DNA of 39,455 bases, taken from Prevotella sp. (GTDB taxonomy: Bacteria > Bacteroidota > Bacteroidia > Bacteroidales > Bacteroidaceae). The position numbers were made by a program, and so were the translations under genes. Below, one piece after another: positions 24,995-34,539 of this stretch (position 1 is the stretch's first letter; the number at the start of each line of letters is the position of its first letter). Under the pieces are notes generated by a model. It worked only from the letters and a program-made list of their open reading frames with translations, was not told the origin of the DNA and ran no database searches. The stretch spans positions 1-39,455 of the forward strand of contig JAILFH010000002.1 in assembly GCA_024697645.1 (NCBI GenBank). The letters are read 5' to 3'.

Positions 24995-26011
24995 TCAACT
25001 AAAATACAGATTATACCCCGTGAGCGCCATCGTCAGGAACAGAATCACGAAGAACATGATATTCGTCAACTTCGTATTCGTCAGGGCGAGATAGTGTCCA
25101 ATGAACATCGACGTGTTGACTATCAGCAACTTCAACTGAAAATTCAGATGTTGTGGCTGCAGCGCGATAAACACGATAATGGCAAACGTAACGATGATGA
25201 ACATCTCATAGATCATCTGCGTGCGGAGTTTGTCCCTACTGCTCTGGCGCAGGAAATGAATCATACCGATGAGCGTGAGCAGAAGTAAGAAGATGAGCGT
25301 GAAGATAGGCGCAAGCACCGAACCGCGAGGTGTATAGAGCAACACGGGATCAGTGAAGAACGGTGCCACGAGCGGACCATTCAGCGAGAACACTTGCTCC
25401 AGAGGCATAAACTGTCCTAACGCCATGAAATGTCTCATCGGCGTCAGATAGTCCTGCGTATAGAGGAAGTAGCCTCCAATCAGCCAATAGGGCGTGATGA
25501 TGCCCAGTAGCGAGGCGAAGAACGTGCGCCAACTCAAGGAGTTCATCCTGATACCCATCAGCAACCAGAACAGCGGAACAAAGTAAAACATCTGTACGAA
25601 GAAGATGCTACTTGTGCTGAGTGCACAGAATACTCCGTAGATGCTCCCCACTGCCGTCTTGTCCTGATAGGAACGGAGCAGGAACAAATAGGCGACGATA
25701 AACAACAGGCCGACAATCGCCTCACGCCACAACGGGTAGAGGAATGTGGCCATCAGCGTCAATATCAGGAACGAACACGACACCAAACGGCTATAGATGC
25801 GAATCAGCGAGTTTGAATTGTTGATCTCCACTATCAATGCAGTCGAAATCGCAAGTATTGCCGTCAGTCCCCACCACTCTACACTCTTGTAGAAGGCATC
25901 GCCCAATCCCATGCCCACAGCACCAATCGCGCACGCCACCAAAGCGCCTAAAATGGCCACAATGGTAAGTGTCGAACGGCTCTCTGCTATTCTATTCTGG
26001 GCTCTCTTCAT
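24995..26011 (-). CDS. Polytopic membrane protein of unknown function
   Basis: 338 residues with about ten hydrophobic helices and short loops, ending near the last helix (GYNLYFS). Motifs such as SIFFVQMFYFVPLFWLLMG and FRTFF-like SWRTFFASLLGIITPYWLIGG recall a Bacteroidetes family of uncharacterised inner-membrane proteins (DUF6427-like; from memory and uncertain). No enzymatic motif is seen. ATG at 26011; the 215 bp gap to purD (26012-26226) shows no feature I can name. Confidence 0.75.
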   Translation of the reverse strand: MKRAQNRIAESRSTLTIVAILGALVACAIGAVGMGLGDAFYKSVEWWGLTAILAISTALIVEINNSNSLIRIYSRLVSCSFLILTLMATFLYPLWREAIVGLLFIVAYLFLLRSYQDKTAVGSIYGVFCALSTSSIFFVQMFYFVPLFWLLMGIRMNSLSWRTFFASLLGIITPYWLIGGYFLYTQDYLTPMRHFMALGQFMPLEQVFSLNGPLVAPFFTDPVLLYTPRGSVLAPIFTLIFLLLLTLIGMIHFLRQSSRDKLRTQMIYEMFIIVTFAIIVFIALQPQHLNFQLKLLIVNTSMFIGHYLALTNTKLTNIMFFVILFLTMALTGYNLYFS

Positions 26012-26226
26012 GCTGTCAATCTATTCTCTAAATCTTTATTCTTCGAGGCAGCGCTTCATTGTCAGAACCTTTATCCGACGTCTGCGCCGCAACTCGTCTG
26101 TAAAACCCTTCGTTATTTTGTCGAAGACAATTTGCAGTTTCAAAAAACAATTCGCCGTTTGCCTTAAACAATACGAAATTTATCTAAGACCATTCTCTTT
26201 TGTCAATGAAACCCCGACTCGTCTCC

Positions 26227-27495
26227 TTAGAGATCAGCACCGATATCACGACGGAAATAGCGATCGGTAAACTGAATCTTCTGGGCTTCCTGGAACGACT
26301 TTGCCAGAGCCTCGGCCTTGTCCTTACCGTATGACGATACGGCAATCACGCGACCTCCAGCGGTGACGACCTGACCGTCCTTCAGGCCTGTTCCTGCATG
26401 GAACACGATGCTTCCCTCCACGTTCTCGATGCCCGTAATGGGATAGCCCTTCTGATACTTCTCGGGATAGCCGCCCGACACAAGCATCACGCTGACTGCA
26501 GCGCGCTCGTCAAACTCAATCGACTTCTGATCGAGATTGCCTGCAGCGACGCCCTCAAACAGACTGACGATGTCGCTCTTCAGGCGTAGCATCACACTTT
26601 CGGTCTCGGGATCGCCCATGCGGCAGTTATATTCAATCACCATCGGATTACCCTCGACGTTGATCAAACCGAAGAAGATGAAGCCCTTGTAGTCGATGCC
26701 CTCTGCGGCGAGTCCTTCGACCGTAGGACGGATGATGCGATCTTCCACCTTCTTCATCCATACCTCGTCGGCAAACGGAACGGGCGAAACCGAACCCATG
26801 CCACCAGTGTTCAGACCCTTGTCGCCTTCACCGATGCGCTTGTAATCCTTGGCCTCGGGCAGAATCTTATAGTGCTGTCCATCGGTCATCACGAACACGG
26901 AGCACTCAATACCACTGAGGAATTCCTCGATGACCACACGGCTCGATGCGTTGCCAAACATTCCACCAAGCATCTCCTTCAACTCACGCTTGGCTTCGTC
27001 GAGCGTAGGAAGAATCAGCACGCCCTTTCCAGCACAAAGACCATCGGCTTTCAGCACATAGGGTGCCTGCAGCGTCTCGAGGAAAGCAAGTCCTTCCTCC
27101 AGATGCTCACCATCAAAGGTCTCATAGCGGGCAGTCGGAATCTCATGTCTCTGCATGAATGCCTTTGCGAAGTCCTTCGAACCTTCGAGCACCGCACCTG
27201 CCTTCGACGGACCGATGACGGGAATATGACAAGTGCGCTGATCGGAGCGGAACTCATCATAGATGCCGCGTACGAGCGGATCCTCAGGTCCTACAACCAC
27301 CATATCTACACCGTTATCGACGGCGAACATCTTCAGTGCCTCGAAGTCGTTCACGCCAACAGGCACGTTCTCGCCTACCCCAGATGTTCCAGCGTTACCT
27401 GGAGCAATGTAAAGTTTGCGACATTTCGGACTCTGCGCGATCTTCCATGCAAGTGCATGCTCGCGGCCACCACTGCCCAAAAGCAGTATCGTCAT
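26227..27495 (-). CDS. purD: Phosphoribosylamine--glycine ligase (GAR synthetase)
   Basis: 422 residues from the ATG at 27495, where the family N-terminus [18 protein letters not shown] begins. The frame extends 27 codons upstream (to 27576) without family resemblance; I consider that leader untranslated, though an N-terminal extension cannot be excluded. An ATP-grasp enzyme making GAR from phosphoribosylamine, glycine and ATP, second step of purine synthesis. Motifs: [34 protein letters not shown] (ATP-grasp), [20 protein letters not shown] (metal binding). Full length and apparently intact. Confidence 0.97.
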   Translation of the reverse strand: MTILLLGSGGREHALAWKIAQSPKCRKLYIAPGNAGTSGVGENVPVGVNDFEALKMFAVDNGVDMVVVGPEDPLVRGIYDEFRSDQRTCHIPVIGPSKAGAVLEGSKDFAKAFMQRHEIPTARYETFDGEHLEEGLAFLETLQAPYVLKADGLCAGKGVLILPTLDEAKRELKEMLGGMFGNASSRVVIEEFLSGIECSVFVMTDGQHYKILPEAKDYKRIGEGDKGLNTGGMGSVSPVPFADEVWMKKVEDRIIRPTVEGLAAEGIDYKGFIFFGLINVEGNPMVIEYNCRMGDPETESVMLRLKSDIVSLFEGVAAGNLDQKSIEFDERAAVSVMLVSGGYPEKYQKGYPITGIENVEGSIVFHAGTGLKDGQVVTAGGRVIAVSSYGKDKAEALAKSFQEAQKIQFTDRYFRRDIGADL

Positions 27496-27607
27496 TTCTT
27501 TCTTGAAACTCACTGTAGGCACGAATGCCTCTTTAATATCCACAGGATCGTTCGGAATGATTGCGTTGAATGGCATAATATTTTATTTTTAAGTTGTTTT
27601 GTCGTTT

Positions 27608-28348
27608 TGCGGAACTTCGTTTCCTTACTAAGGAGTTCAGAAGTTCAGGAGTTCAGACATTTGCTTCGCCTGCTGATGTTTTAAACACATTTGAGCGTTC
27701 CCATTGGGAAGCGGCCTAAGCCGAAGGGTTTCCGAAGACCATTTGAGTTTTTCGAAGACAACCTTTACAACCTTAGACAACTTTGGCGCTCTATATCGCG
27801 CCTTTCCTGCTGTTGAACGTGGCAGCCACGAATTACTCATTACTCATTTCTAATTTCTCATTATTTTTTGCCCACAGATTACACAGATTTTCTCAGATTT
27901 ATTTTTATTCAAATTATTATCTGATTTCACAGATTGGCGCGATACAAGTGGCTGCCTCAAATTTTCAAATTTCCATTTTCAAATTTCCATTCGAATGTTA
28001 CTTTGGTAATGCGGCTATCCTTTCGTTAACCCTTTTCAATCCGTTTGATCCGCGAGATCCGTGGTCGAGAAATTTTCGTTCTTTCCGCTTTTTTTAGGAT
28101 TTATTTTCGGAATCAAAATCTATTTGTCATCAGTTGTCACTGTTGTCTTTTATAGATTTCCCGCGAAGCGGTGTCTCAAGGATTTCTGCCCGAAGGGCAA
28201 TCCCTTTCTCAACTCTTCTCAACACCTCTCAACACCTCTCAACACCTCTCAACCTTTCTCAACTCTTCTCAACACCTCTCAACAGAGCGAGGCTGAAGCC
28301 CCTTGGGCTTAGGCCGCTTCCCCTGTGGGGAACGCTCAAATCTCTAAT
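27608..28348. repeat. ~0.74 kb composite repeat, upstream copy (direct repeat of 29750-30550)
   Basis: Order: GGAGTTCAGAAGTTCA array, TTTGAGCGTTCCC-att-GGGAAGCGGCC module, GGCGC-tctatatc-GCGCC hairpin, TTACTCATTACTCATTTC words, the CACAGATTACACAGATTTTC module, GATTGGCGCGATACAAGTGG, a CAAATTTCCATT array, GTTACTTTGG, a GATCCGCGAGATCCGTGG segment, CCGCGAAGCGG, hairpin-AGAAATC element (inverted), a CTCAACACCT array and GAGGCTGAAGCCCC plus the inverted GCGGCCTAAGCC module. It is nearly identical to 29750-30550 apart from a ~120 bp insertion in that copy. No gene. Confidence 0.9.
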
Positions 28349-28400
28349 TCTTGATTTTAATAAATCTTCGAACTATTGACCCCTTGAATTGCGCGTAGCG

Positions 28401-28440
28401 CCTTGTTACTTTGTTACTTTGTTACCTTGTTACTTTGGAA
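28401..28440. repeat. GTTACTTTG tandem array overlapping the S37 peptidase stop codon
   Basis: Four units of about 9 bp (TTGTTACTT, TTGTTACTT, TTGTTACCT, TTGTTACTTTGG). The last unit contains the TAA (28430-28432, minus strand) and the last two sense codons (Pro-Lys) of the peptidase gene, so the array looks like amplification of the gene's own 3' end. Confidence 0.8.
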
Positions 28441-29734
28441 GTATCCACTTCCCAATCTCCCCAATGATCTCCTGGCGTTCAGGCTCGGGGAACGAGTTGA
28501 TGCGCGTAGAGTGACTGCCTCCAGGAAGCGTGTGGATGCGGAGGTTCTGCTTCTTCTGCAGTTTCTTGATATCCCCTACCCCCGACGCGCCCCAGGGATC
28601 AACACCACCATAGATATAGATGATGCTCGCGTCGTTGCGCTTCAGGAACCTGCGCGTGCGCTTGTAGAGCGTCTTGTCAAATCGCAGCCCGCTGAACTCC
28701 GACGGCAACATCACCCGATGCATGTAGTCGTGGGCCGACTTACGGGACAGATAGCGACGGAAGGGTTTCGTGTCGTAACCGTAATACCCCAGTTCACGCA
28801 CTGCCTGCACATTGAACGAGAGATAAGGCGACTGCTCCGAGAAATAGTTCGGCTCGCTATACTTAATGAGGTTCGCGAAGAGTTCCTCGTCGGTTGCTGT
28901 TGGCAGCGCCACCTCGTTGATAGGCGTTCCCCACTGCCAGATAGCAAACGGATACTCCAGCACGCAGAGATCGAAAATCTCGTCGATGGGAGCGCGGAAC
29001 GTATATTTCTTCTCGTCACAATACTTGCGGAACATCGGAACGAGCGTCGCGCGTCGCTTCAACACCTCCGTCTGGAAGTTCTGCAGCCGTTGGCGCTCCT
29101 CCTTCGTGCCAACCTTCTTAGCGAGGAAAGGCTCGTGGCGACCATCTTCAAGCGACTTGTTCAGCGGAGCCACATACGGCACCGAAACGTCCACGTCGTC
29201 GGGATAGTACGCCCGATAGAACATCGTGGTCTGACCACCCTTACTGATTCCTGTTGCCGCCCATTTCCCCTTGTAGATCTGTCTGAACAGTTGGTTCACG
29301 CGATGCAGATCGGCAAGCGAGTTCTCTACGGTCAGATAATCCCAGTTGCAGGGCTCAGGCATCGATTCTCCGAAGTAGCGGTATTCCACCGTGATCACGT
29401 TCGCATCGAACAACTTCGAGAGTTCGTCCTGATAGCCTTTGCGCAGGGCATAGTGGGCATAATAGCCCTCAGTGACCAGAATCGTCGGACGGTCGAAGCC
29501 CACGTGGCACACGATCACCCTTTGGCGGAACATTCCCTTCTGCGGTTCACCGGGCACCACCATCTGGCAAACCTTCATCACATATTTCTCCTTATAGACA
29601 TCACTTTCCAATGCCTTTACATCGCTCACGCCCTGCAATGCCTGCAGTCGTGGTAGCAGTGAATCCTGTGCCGATGCCGACAGGCAAATCATTGCCAGCA
29701 GCAGTAGCATCTTTCTGAAGGTCTTTTGTGCCAT
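28430..29734 (-). CDS. Secreted S37-type tripeptidyl aminopeptidase (PS-10 peptidase)
   Basis: 434 residues: signal peptide (cleavage near SASA-Q23) and an alpha/beta-hydrolase of the S37 clan. Catalytic serine S164 in TGISKGGQT, Asp D379 in IYGGVDPWG and His H408 in PGGSHSTR. WDYLTVENSLADLHRV and ITVEYRYFGES are family motifs. Bacteroidetes members remove tripeptides from peptide N-termini in the periplasm, fitting the DPP IV gene just upstream and hence a peptide-scavenging role. Full length. Bounded on both sides by copies of a ~0.75 kb composite repeat. Confidence 0.88.
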   Translation of the reverse strand: MAQKTFRKMLLLLAMICLSASAQDSLLPRLQALQGVSDVKALESDVYKEKYVMKVCQMVVPGEPQKGMFRQRVIVCHVGFDRPTILVTEGYYAHYALRKGYQDELSKLFDANVITVEYRYFGESMPEPCNWDYLTVENSLADLHRVNQLFRQIYKGKWAATGISKGGQTTMFYRAYYPDDVDVSVPYVAPLNKSLEDGRHEPFLAKKVGTKEERQRLQNFQTEVLKRRATLVPMFRKYCDEKKYTFRAPIDEIFDLCVLEYPFAIWQWGTPINEVALPTATDEELFANLIKYSEPNYFSEQSPYLSFNVQAVRELGYYGYDTKPFRRYLSRKSAHDYMHRVMLPSEFSGLRFDKTLYKRTRRFLKRNDASIIYIYGGVDPWGASGVGDIKKLQKKQNLRIHTLPGGSHSTRINSFPEPERQEIIGEIGKWILPK

Positions 29735-29749
29735 ATTTTTAGTTTTATG

Positions 29750-30550
29750 TTTCGGAAACTTTGTTTCCTTTTCTAAGGAGTTCGGGAGTTCAGAAGTTCA
29801 GGAGTTCAGACATTTGCTTCTCCTGCTGACGTTTTAAACACATTTGAGCGTTCCCATTGGGAAGCGGCCTAAGCCGAAGGGTTTCCGAAGACCATTTGAG
29901 TTTTTCGAAGACAACCTTTACAACCTTAGACAACTTTGGCGCTCTAAATCGCGCCTCTTCCGCTGCTGCAAGTCTGCCACGAATTACTCATTACTCATTT
30001 CTAATTTCTCATTATTTTTTTGCCCACAGATTACACAGATTTTCTCAGATTTATTTTTATTCAAATTATTATCTGATTTCACAGATTGGCGCGATACAAG
30101 TGGCTGCCTCAAATTTTCAAATTTCCATTCGAATGTTACTTTAGTAGATCGCAACCAATTTTCGTGGAAGAAAGAATAATCTGTTTCTTTGAAACAGGTG
30201 GCTGGCAGTCGGCTGCGAAGGCAAACTTGTTTGTCGTTCGGAGCAGAACTGACGCCAAGCCGTTTACGGCATCCTTTCGTTAACAGTTTTCAATCCGTGA
30301 GATCCGCGAGATCCGTGGTCTTTATTTTCGTCCTTTTCGCCTTTTTTCGCGTCTTTTCGGAATCAAAATCTATTTGTCATCAGTTGTCACTGTTGTCTTT
30401 TATAGATTTCCCGCGAAGCGGTGTCTTAAGGATTTCTGGGCGAAGCCCATCCCATTCTCAACCTTTCTCAACACCTCTCAACATTTCTCAACAGAGCGAG
30501 GCTGAAGCCCTTTGGGCTTAGGCCGCTTCCCCAAAGGGGAACGCTCAAAT
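29750..30550. repeat. ~0.8 kb composite repeat, downstream copy (direct repeat of 27608-28348)
   Basis: Same module order and orientation as 27608-28348, with long identical stretches (for example 29839-29936 versus 27691-27782, and 30359-30420 versus 28100-28170). A ~120 bp insertion at about 30145-30270 carries different words, and the CTCAACACCT array is shorter. Together with the other copy it frames the S37 peptidase gene. No gene in the block. Confidence 0.9.
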
Positions 30551-30558
30551 GGGAATTG

Positions 30559-32775
30559 TCATTTGGGAGCCTTCAGATAATCCTCAAAATACTGGGAGAT
30601 GCGCTCGTGCAGGTGCACCGACTGATGTCCTCGCATGTTGTGCGGCTCGCCCGGATACACATAGAAGTCGGGCTCGGGACCCATCAGGTTACACTGATAG
30701 ATGAACGACAGACAGTGCTGCGGCACCACCGTCGCATCATTATATCCCGTGATGATCTGCAACTTTCCCTTCAGGTTCTCCACCTGGTTCAGCAACGAAC
30801 TCTCCTTGTAGCCCTCGGGATTCTGCTGCGGTGTGTCCATATATCGCTCGCCATACATCACCTCATACCACTTCCAGTCGATAACGGGGCCACCTGCGAC
30901 GCCCACTTTGAACACCTCAGGATGATGGGTCATCATCGTGATCGTCATGAATCCGCCAAACGACCAACCGTGAACACCGATGCGATCCTGATCCACATAC
31001 GGCAGCGTCTTCAGATAGGCGACTCCCTGCATCTGATCCTCGGTCTCCACCTGTCCCAGACGGCGGAACGTAGCCTGCTCGAACTCACGACCGCGATTCT
31101 CCGAACCACGATTGTCGAGAATGAACAGCAGATAGCCCTTCTGAGCCATATAGGTCTCCCACGAACGAGAGCAGTAGTTCCAGCGTGCATCCACGTTATG
31201 GGCATGCGGACCACCATAGACATAGATGATGGTCGGATATTTCTTCGTCGGGTCGAAGTCCACAGGCTTCACCATACGATAATACAAGTCGGTCACTCCG
31301 TCGGCAGCCTTCACGGTTCCACACGAATATTCGGGCACGTTGTAGTCCTTCCACGGGTTCTCGCCGGTGAAAAGCGTCTTCGGAGCGGGCTTCTGCGTGT
31401 TCGTCACGTCAATCACTCTCGGCACGTCGGGAGCCGACCAACTGTCACGAATCCACTGACCATCGGCAGAGAGTTCTGCGCCGTGATAGCCCTTTCCGTT
31501 GTCGAGCAACTTGCGTTTTCCCGACTTCACATCCACTGCGAACGTATTGCGCTGAATCGGATTGCACTCGTTCGATGCGATGATCACCGAGCGAGCCTTC
31601 TCGTTGAAGCCCACCAGTTCCATCACCACCCAGTTGCCACTCGTCAGTTGCTTCATCTCGCCCTTCTTCAGGTCGTAGAGATACAGATGGTTATAGCCGT
31701 CGCGCTGACTTTGCATCAGGAACTTCGAACTGTCCCAGGGCAGGAATGTGATGGGGTTCTGTGGTTCCACGTATTTCTTCGAAGTCTCGCGGTCGAGTTC
31801 CTTCAGGCGCTGGCCCGTCTCGGCATCATAACTCACGAGGCGACAGTCGTTCTGGTCGCGGTTCAGTTCGAACATATAGATGGTCTTCGCATCAGGACTC
31901 CACGCAACATTCGTGAAATAGACAGCCTTTCCGTCCATTGAGCCGTCCTCGGCAATCTTGCCCGTGTCGTTGCTCTTCGGGGTCTGCAGGTAGATGGTCT
32001 TTCCAGTGGTCATGTCGTAGACACCCACCGTCACCTCATGGCTCTGCTCGCCTGCCATCGGATATTTGTCGGGCTCGTATTGTGCCACACGGGCGTCGAT
32101 GTTCACCTGAGGATAGTCGCTCACCTTCGTCTGGTCCATGCGGTAGAACGCAAGCCGCTTTCCGTCGGGACTCCAGAAGGTGCCCTTCGTGATGCCGAAC
32201 TCGTCGCGGTGTACGCTCTGACCATATACAATCTCGCGGCTTCCGTCAGTCGACAGTTGACGCGTATTTCCTTGTGCATCAGCCACATACAGATTACCTT
32301 CCTTCAGCAGCGCACTGGCCTTCGAGGCATTACAGAACTCCAGCGTCTGCATGCCCTCAGGGGTCTTGCTCGTCCAGACCACCTTCTTCGTCTTCCAGTC
32401 GAACAGCACGTTCTGCTGACCAGCGGCCACCATCACCTGCGTCTTCCCTGCCTCGGGAAACTCCACGCTGTACATGTGGTACACCTTTGCTCCAGCCGTA
32501 CGCTCGTCGGCAGCAATAATCTCGTTCACCATTGCAGTGTCGAGCAGCACCTTCTCCTTTCCCGTCTTCTTGTCAACGAGATAGCACTCCTCAACGTCGA
32601 GTCGAATCAGTTCGCTGCCCCACCAAGTGTGGTATTGCGACGCAGGAACCATGTTGCGATAGTTCCTGCCGCCATAGTTCAGGTCTTCGAGTGTGAACTG
32701 TTTCTTTTCCTGTGCCATTGTTGTGAATACTGACGTTACCAGCAGCGTTGCCAGCAGCATGAATTTAATCTTCAT
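30559..32775 (-). CDS. Dipeptidyl peptidase IV (S9B prolyl oligopeptidase family)
   Basis: 738 residues from the ATG at 32775, which begins a signal peptide (MKIKFMLLATLLVTSVFTTMAQ). The frame is open to 33225, but that extension is the out-of-frame shadow of the methyltransferase RGG-like tail. Residues ~50-490 are the beta-propeller with the HRDEFGI segment (acidic pair near 191-192 expected to bind the substrate N-terminus). Residues ~500-738 are the hydrolase: S605 in VHGWSFGGF, D680 in GYNDATV, H712 in GEPHNM. It releases X-Pro/X-Ala dipeptides in the periplasm. It overlaps the 3' end of the methyltransferase gene by 11 bp, so it may be translationally coupled. Confidence 0.96.
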   Translation of the reverse strand: MKIKFMLLATLLVTSVFTTMAQEKKQFTLEDLNYGGRNYRNMVPASQYHTWWGSELIRLDVEECYLVDKKTGKEKVLLDTAMVNEIIAADERTAGAKVYHMYSVEFPEAGKTQVMVAAGQQNVLFDWKTKKVVWTSKTPEGMQTLEFCNASKASALLKEGNLYVADAQGNTRQLSTDGSREIVYGQSVHRDEFGITKGTFWSPDGKRLAFYRMDQTKVSDYPQVNIDARVAQYEPDKYPMAGEQSHEVTVGVYDMTTGKTIYLQTPKSNDTGKIAEDGSMDGKAVYFTNVAWSPDAKTIYMFELNRDQNDCRLVSYDAETGQRLKELDRETSKKYVEPQNPITFLPWDSSKFLMQSQRDGYNHLYLYDLKKGEMKQLTSGNWVVMELVGFNEKARSVIIASNECNPIQRNTFAVDVKSGKRKLLDNGKGYHGAELSADGQWIRDSWSAPDVPRVIDVTNTQKPAPKTLFTGENPWKDYNVPEYSCGTVKAADGVTDLYYRMVKPVDFDPTKKYPTIIYVYGGPHAHNVDARWNYCSRSWETYMAQKGYLLFILDNRGSENRGREFEQATFRRLGQVETEDQMQGVAYLKTLPYVDQDRIGVHGWSFGGFMTITMMTHHPEVFKVGVAGGPVIDWKWYEVMYGERYMDTPQQNPEGYKESSLLNQVENLKGKLQIITGYNDATVVPQHCLSFIYQCNLMGPEPDFYVYPGEPHNMRGHQSVHLHERISQYFEDYLKAPK

Positions 32776-34444
32776 CACGATTCCTCCTGTCGTCGTTGAA
32801 ATTTTTCTTAAAGCCTTTCTTGAAGCCGCCTCCGCGCTCACCATTGCTTTTGCGGCTGTAGCGTCCACGTTCGCCGTCGCGGTCGAATCTGCGATCACCA
32901 CCACGCTTGAATCCACGGTCGCCGTCGCGGTCGAATCTGCGATCGCCACCTCGTTTGAAGCCGCGATCCTTGCCTCCGCGGTCGTCGCGGTCGTCACGAT
33001 CGAATCTGCGCTCACCATCACGCTTGAAGCCACTGCGACGGAAACCGCCCTCGCCTCTTCCTTCCGAACGGCGCTGGAAGAACTCCGCGCGCTCCGAACG
33101 TCGGCGGTCTGATGCCTCCCGGCGCTCCTGCTCCTCACGCTGACGCTCCAGCGAGTGGAACGTGAACGAACGAATGTCGGCACTTTCGTTCTCCTCTTGC
33201 TCGTCGAGGCGCTTCTTGAACTCACGATGTGCCTTGAAACGGCGCTTCTCGGCCATTGCAGCCTTCTCGGCTTCGGTCTTCACGATGCCGCCTTCCTCGC
33301 GGAATTCCCGCATCTTGCCCTGGAACATCGAATACTTTCTGAACTCGCACTCCAGCGAACCGTTGTAGAGGGGAATCTTGATGGAAGGCTTCAGGCCAAT
33401 CTGCTCGAAACATTCCTCGCGATAACTCAGAATCCATGCGTCGTTGCCGGAGAATGCGTGCTTCAGGCGCTCGCCAATCATCTTGTAGGTATCCAGCAGA
33501 TTTGGTGTGGAGATACGCTCGCCATAAGGCGGATTGGTCACCATCAGCGCCTTCTCGGCTGGTTTCTCAAAGTTCTTGAAGTCCTGCAACTGCACGCTGA
33601 TGTCCTTCATCATGCCTGCGGCACGAACATTCAGCAATGCCTTCGAAACAGCCTTCGGATCAATGTCGTAGCCGTAGATATGATGCTCGAACTCGCGTTC
33701 TTGTGAGTCGTCGTTGTAGATCTCGTCGAAGAGTTCCTGGTCGAAGTCAGGCCATTTCTCGAAGGCAAACTCCTTGCGGAACAGGCCCGGGCTCATGTTG
33801 TGGGCAATCAGCGCAGCCTCAATCAGAAGCGTACCACTGCCACACATCGGGTCGATGAAGTCGGTCTCGCCGCGCCAGCCCGTCATCAGGATCATACCTG
33901 CTGCCAGCACCTCGTTCAGCGGGGCCTCTGTCGTCTCCTGACGATAACCGCGACGGTGCAGACTCTCGCCTGAAGAGTCCAGACAGAGGGTTGCGTCGAA
34001 ATCGGCTATGTGGATGTGCAGACGAATGTCGGGATTCGACACCGACACGTTCGGCCGCTCGCCTGTGTTTTCACGGAACTGATCAACAATCGCATCTTTC
34101 ACTTTGTAAGTAACGAACCGCGAGTTGCGAAACTCCTCGCTATAAACCACCGAGTCAACGGAGAAGGTCTTTCCCTTCCCGATATACTCGCTCCAGTCTA
34201 TCTTCTTCACTTCGTCGTACATGTCCTCAGCCGACTGGGCTGTGAACTTTGCTATAGGCTTGAGAATTCGGATGGCTGTATGCAACTGAAAGTTTGCACG
34301 ATACATCATCTCTTTGTTACCCGTAAACGACACCATACGACGACCAATCTGCACGTCGTTTGCTCCCAGATTGGTTAATTCTTCAGCCAAGACGGGCTCC
34401 AAACCCATGAATGTCTTGGCAATCATTTCAAATTGTCCTTGCAT
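32765..34444 (-). CDS. RlmL-like 23S rRNA (guanine-N2) methyltransferase with RGG-like C-terminal tail
   Basis: 559 residues. THUMP domain at ~50-165, methyltransferase at ~170-380 with SAM motif IDPMCGSGTL (197-206), YGYDIDPKA (motif II) and catalytic NPPYGER (304-310). This equals the N-terminal half (RlmL, m2G2445) of E. coli RlmKL; no RlmK half is fused. Residues ~390-559 form an unusual basic/acidic low-complexity tail with repeats of DRGFKRGGDRRFDRDG and further RGG/RG motifs. The tail is encoded in part by a 48 bp tandem duplication (32873-33025) and probably binds RNA. ATG at 34444 with a consensus promoter 20 bp upstream. Confidence 0.9.
   Translation of the reverse strand: MQGQFEMIAKTFMGLEPVLAEELTNLGANDVQIGRRMVSFTGNKEMMYRANFQLHTAIRILKPIAKFTAQSAEDMYDEVKKIDWSEYIGKGKTFSVDSVVYSEEFRNSRFVTYKVKDAIVDQFRENTGERPNVSVSNPDIRLHIHIADFDATLCLDSSGESLHRRGYRQETTEAPLNEVLAAGMILMTGWRGETDFIDPMCGSGTLLIEAALIAHNMSPGLFRKEFAFEKWPDFDQELFDEIYNDDSQEREFEHHIYGYDIDPKAVSKALLNVRAAGMMKDISVQLQDFKNFEKPAEKALMVTNPPYGERISTPNLLDTYKMIGERLKHAFSGNDAWILSYREECFEQIGLKPSIKIPLYNGSLECEFRKYSMFQGKMREFREEGGIVKTEAEKAAMAEKRRFKAHREFKKRLDEQEENESADIRSFTFHSLERQREEQERREASDRRRSERAEFFQRRSEGRGEGGFRRSGFKRDGERRFDRDDRDDRGGKDRGFKRGGDRRFDRDGDRGFKRGGDRRFDRDGERGRYSRKSNGERGGGFKKGFKKNFNDDRRNRDED
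32873..33025. repeat. 48 bp in-frame tandem repeat encoding RGG-like units
   Basis: GCCGTCGCGGTCGAATCTGC recurs at 32873 and 32921 with a 48 bp period, and a diverged third unit lies near 33001. The 16-codon unit preserves the frame of the methyltransferase tail. Confidence 0.8.
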
Positions 34445-34464
34445 AATTAATTATAAAAGCGGTG

Positions 34465-34495
34465 CAAAGTTAGTGCAAATCGAAGACAATACAAA
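34465..34495 (-). promoter_or_regulatory. Promoter of RlmL-like / DPP IV operon (TTTG-N19-TAACTTTG)
   Basis: Minus-strand TTTG (34495-34492), 19 bp spacer and TAACTTTG (34472-34465); the start codon is 21 bp downstream, a very short leader. Confidence 0.75.
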
Positions 34496-34539
34496 ACAAA
34501 AACCCATTTTTTTTGTTTTTATTGTTGAGATGCAGCCTA

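Noticed and set aside
27496..27576. 27-residue N-terminal extension of PurD
   Set aside because: It lacks resemblance to the family; the conserved N-terminus starts at 27495. Kept as a minor possibility only.
28403..29656. 417-codon plus-strand frame opposite the S37 peptidase
   Set aside because: It starts inside a tandem repeat array and is a shadow of a well-supported gene.
27608..30550. Composite transposon carrying the S37 gene
   Set aside because: The flanking repeats contain no transposase, no defined terminal inverted repeats and no visible target duplication; they are assemblies of the intergenic modules.
30556..31941. 461-codon plus-strand frame opposite DPP IV
   Set aside because: Histidine/leucine-rich shadow typical of antisense frames; the minus strand carries the full catalytic triad of DPP IV.
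32776..33225. 150-residue N-terminal extension of DPP IV
   Set aside because: It overlaps the RGG-like tail of the methyltransferase gene in another frame and is A/S/V low complexity; the signal peptide begins at 32775.
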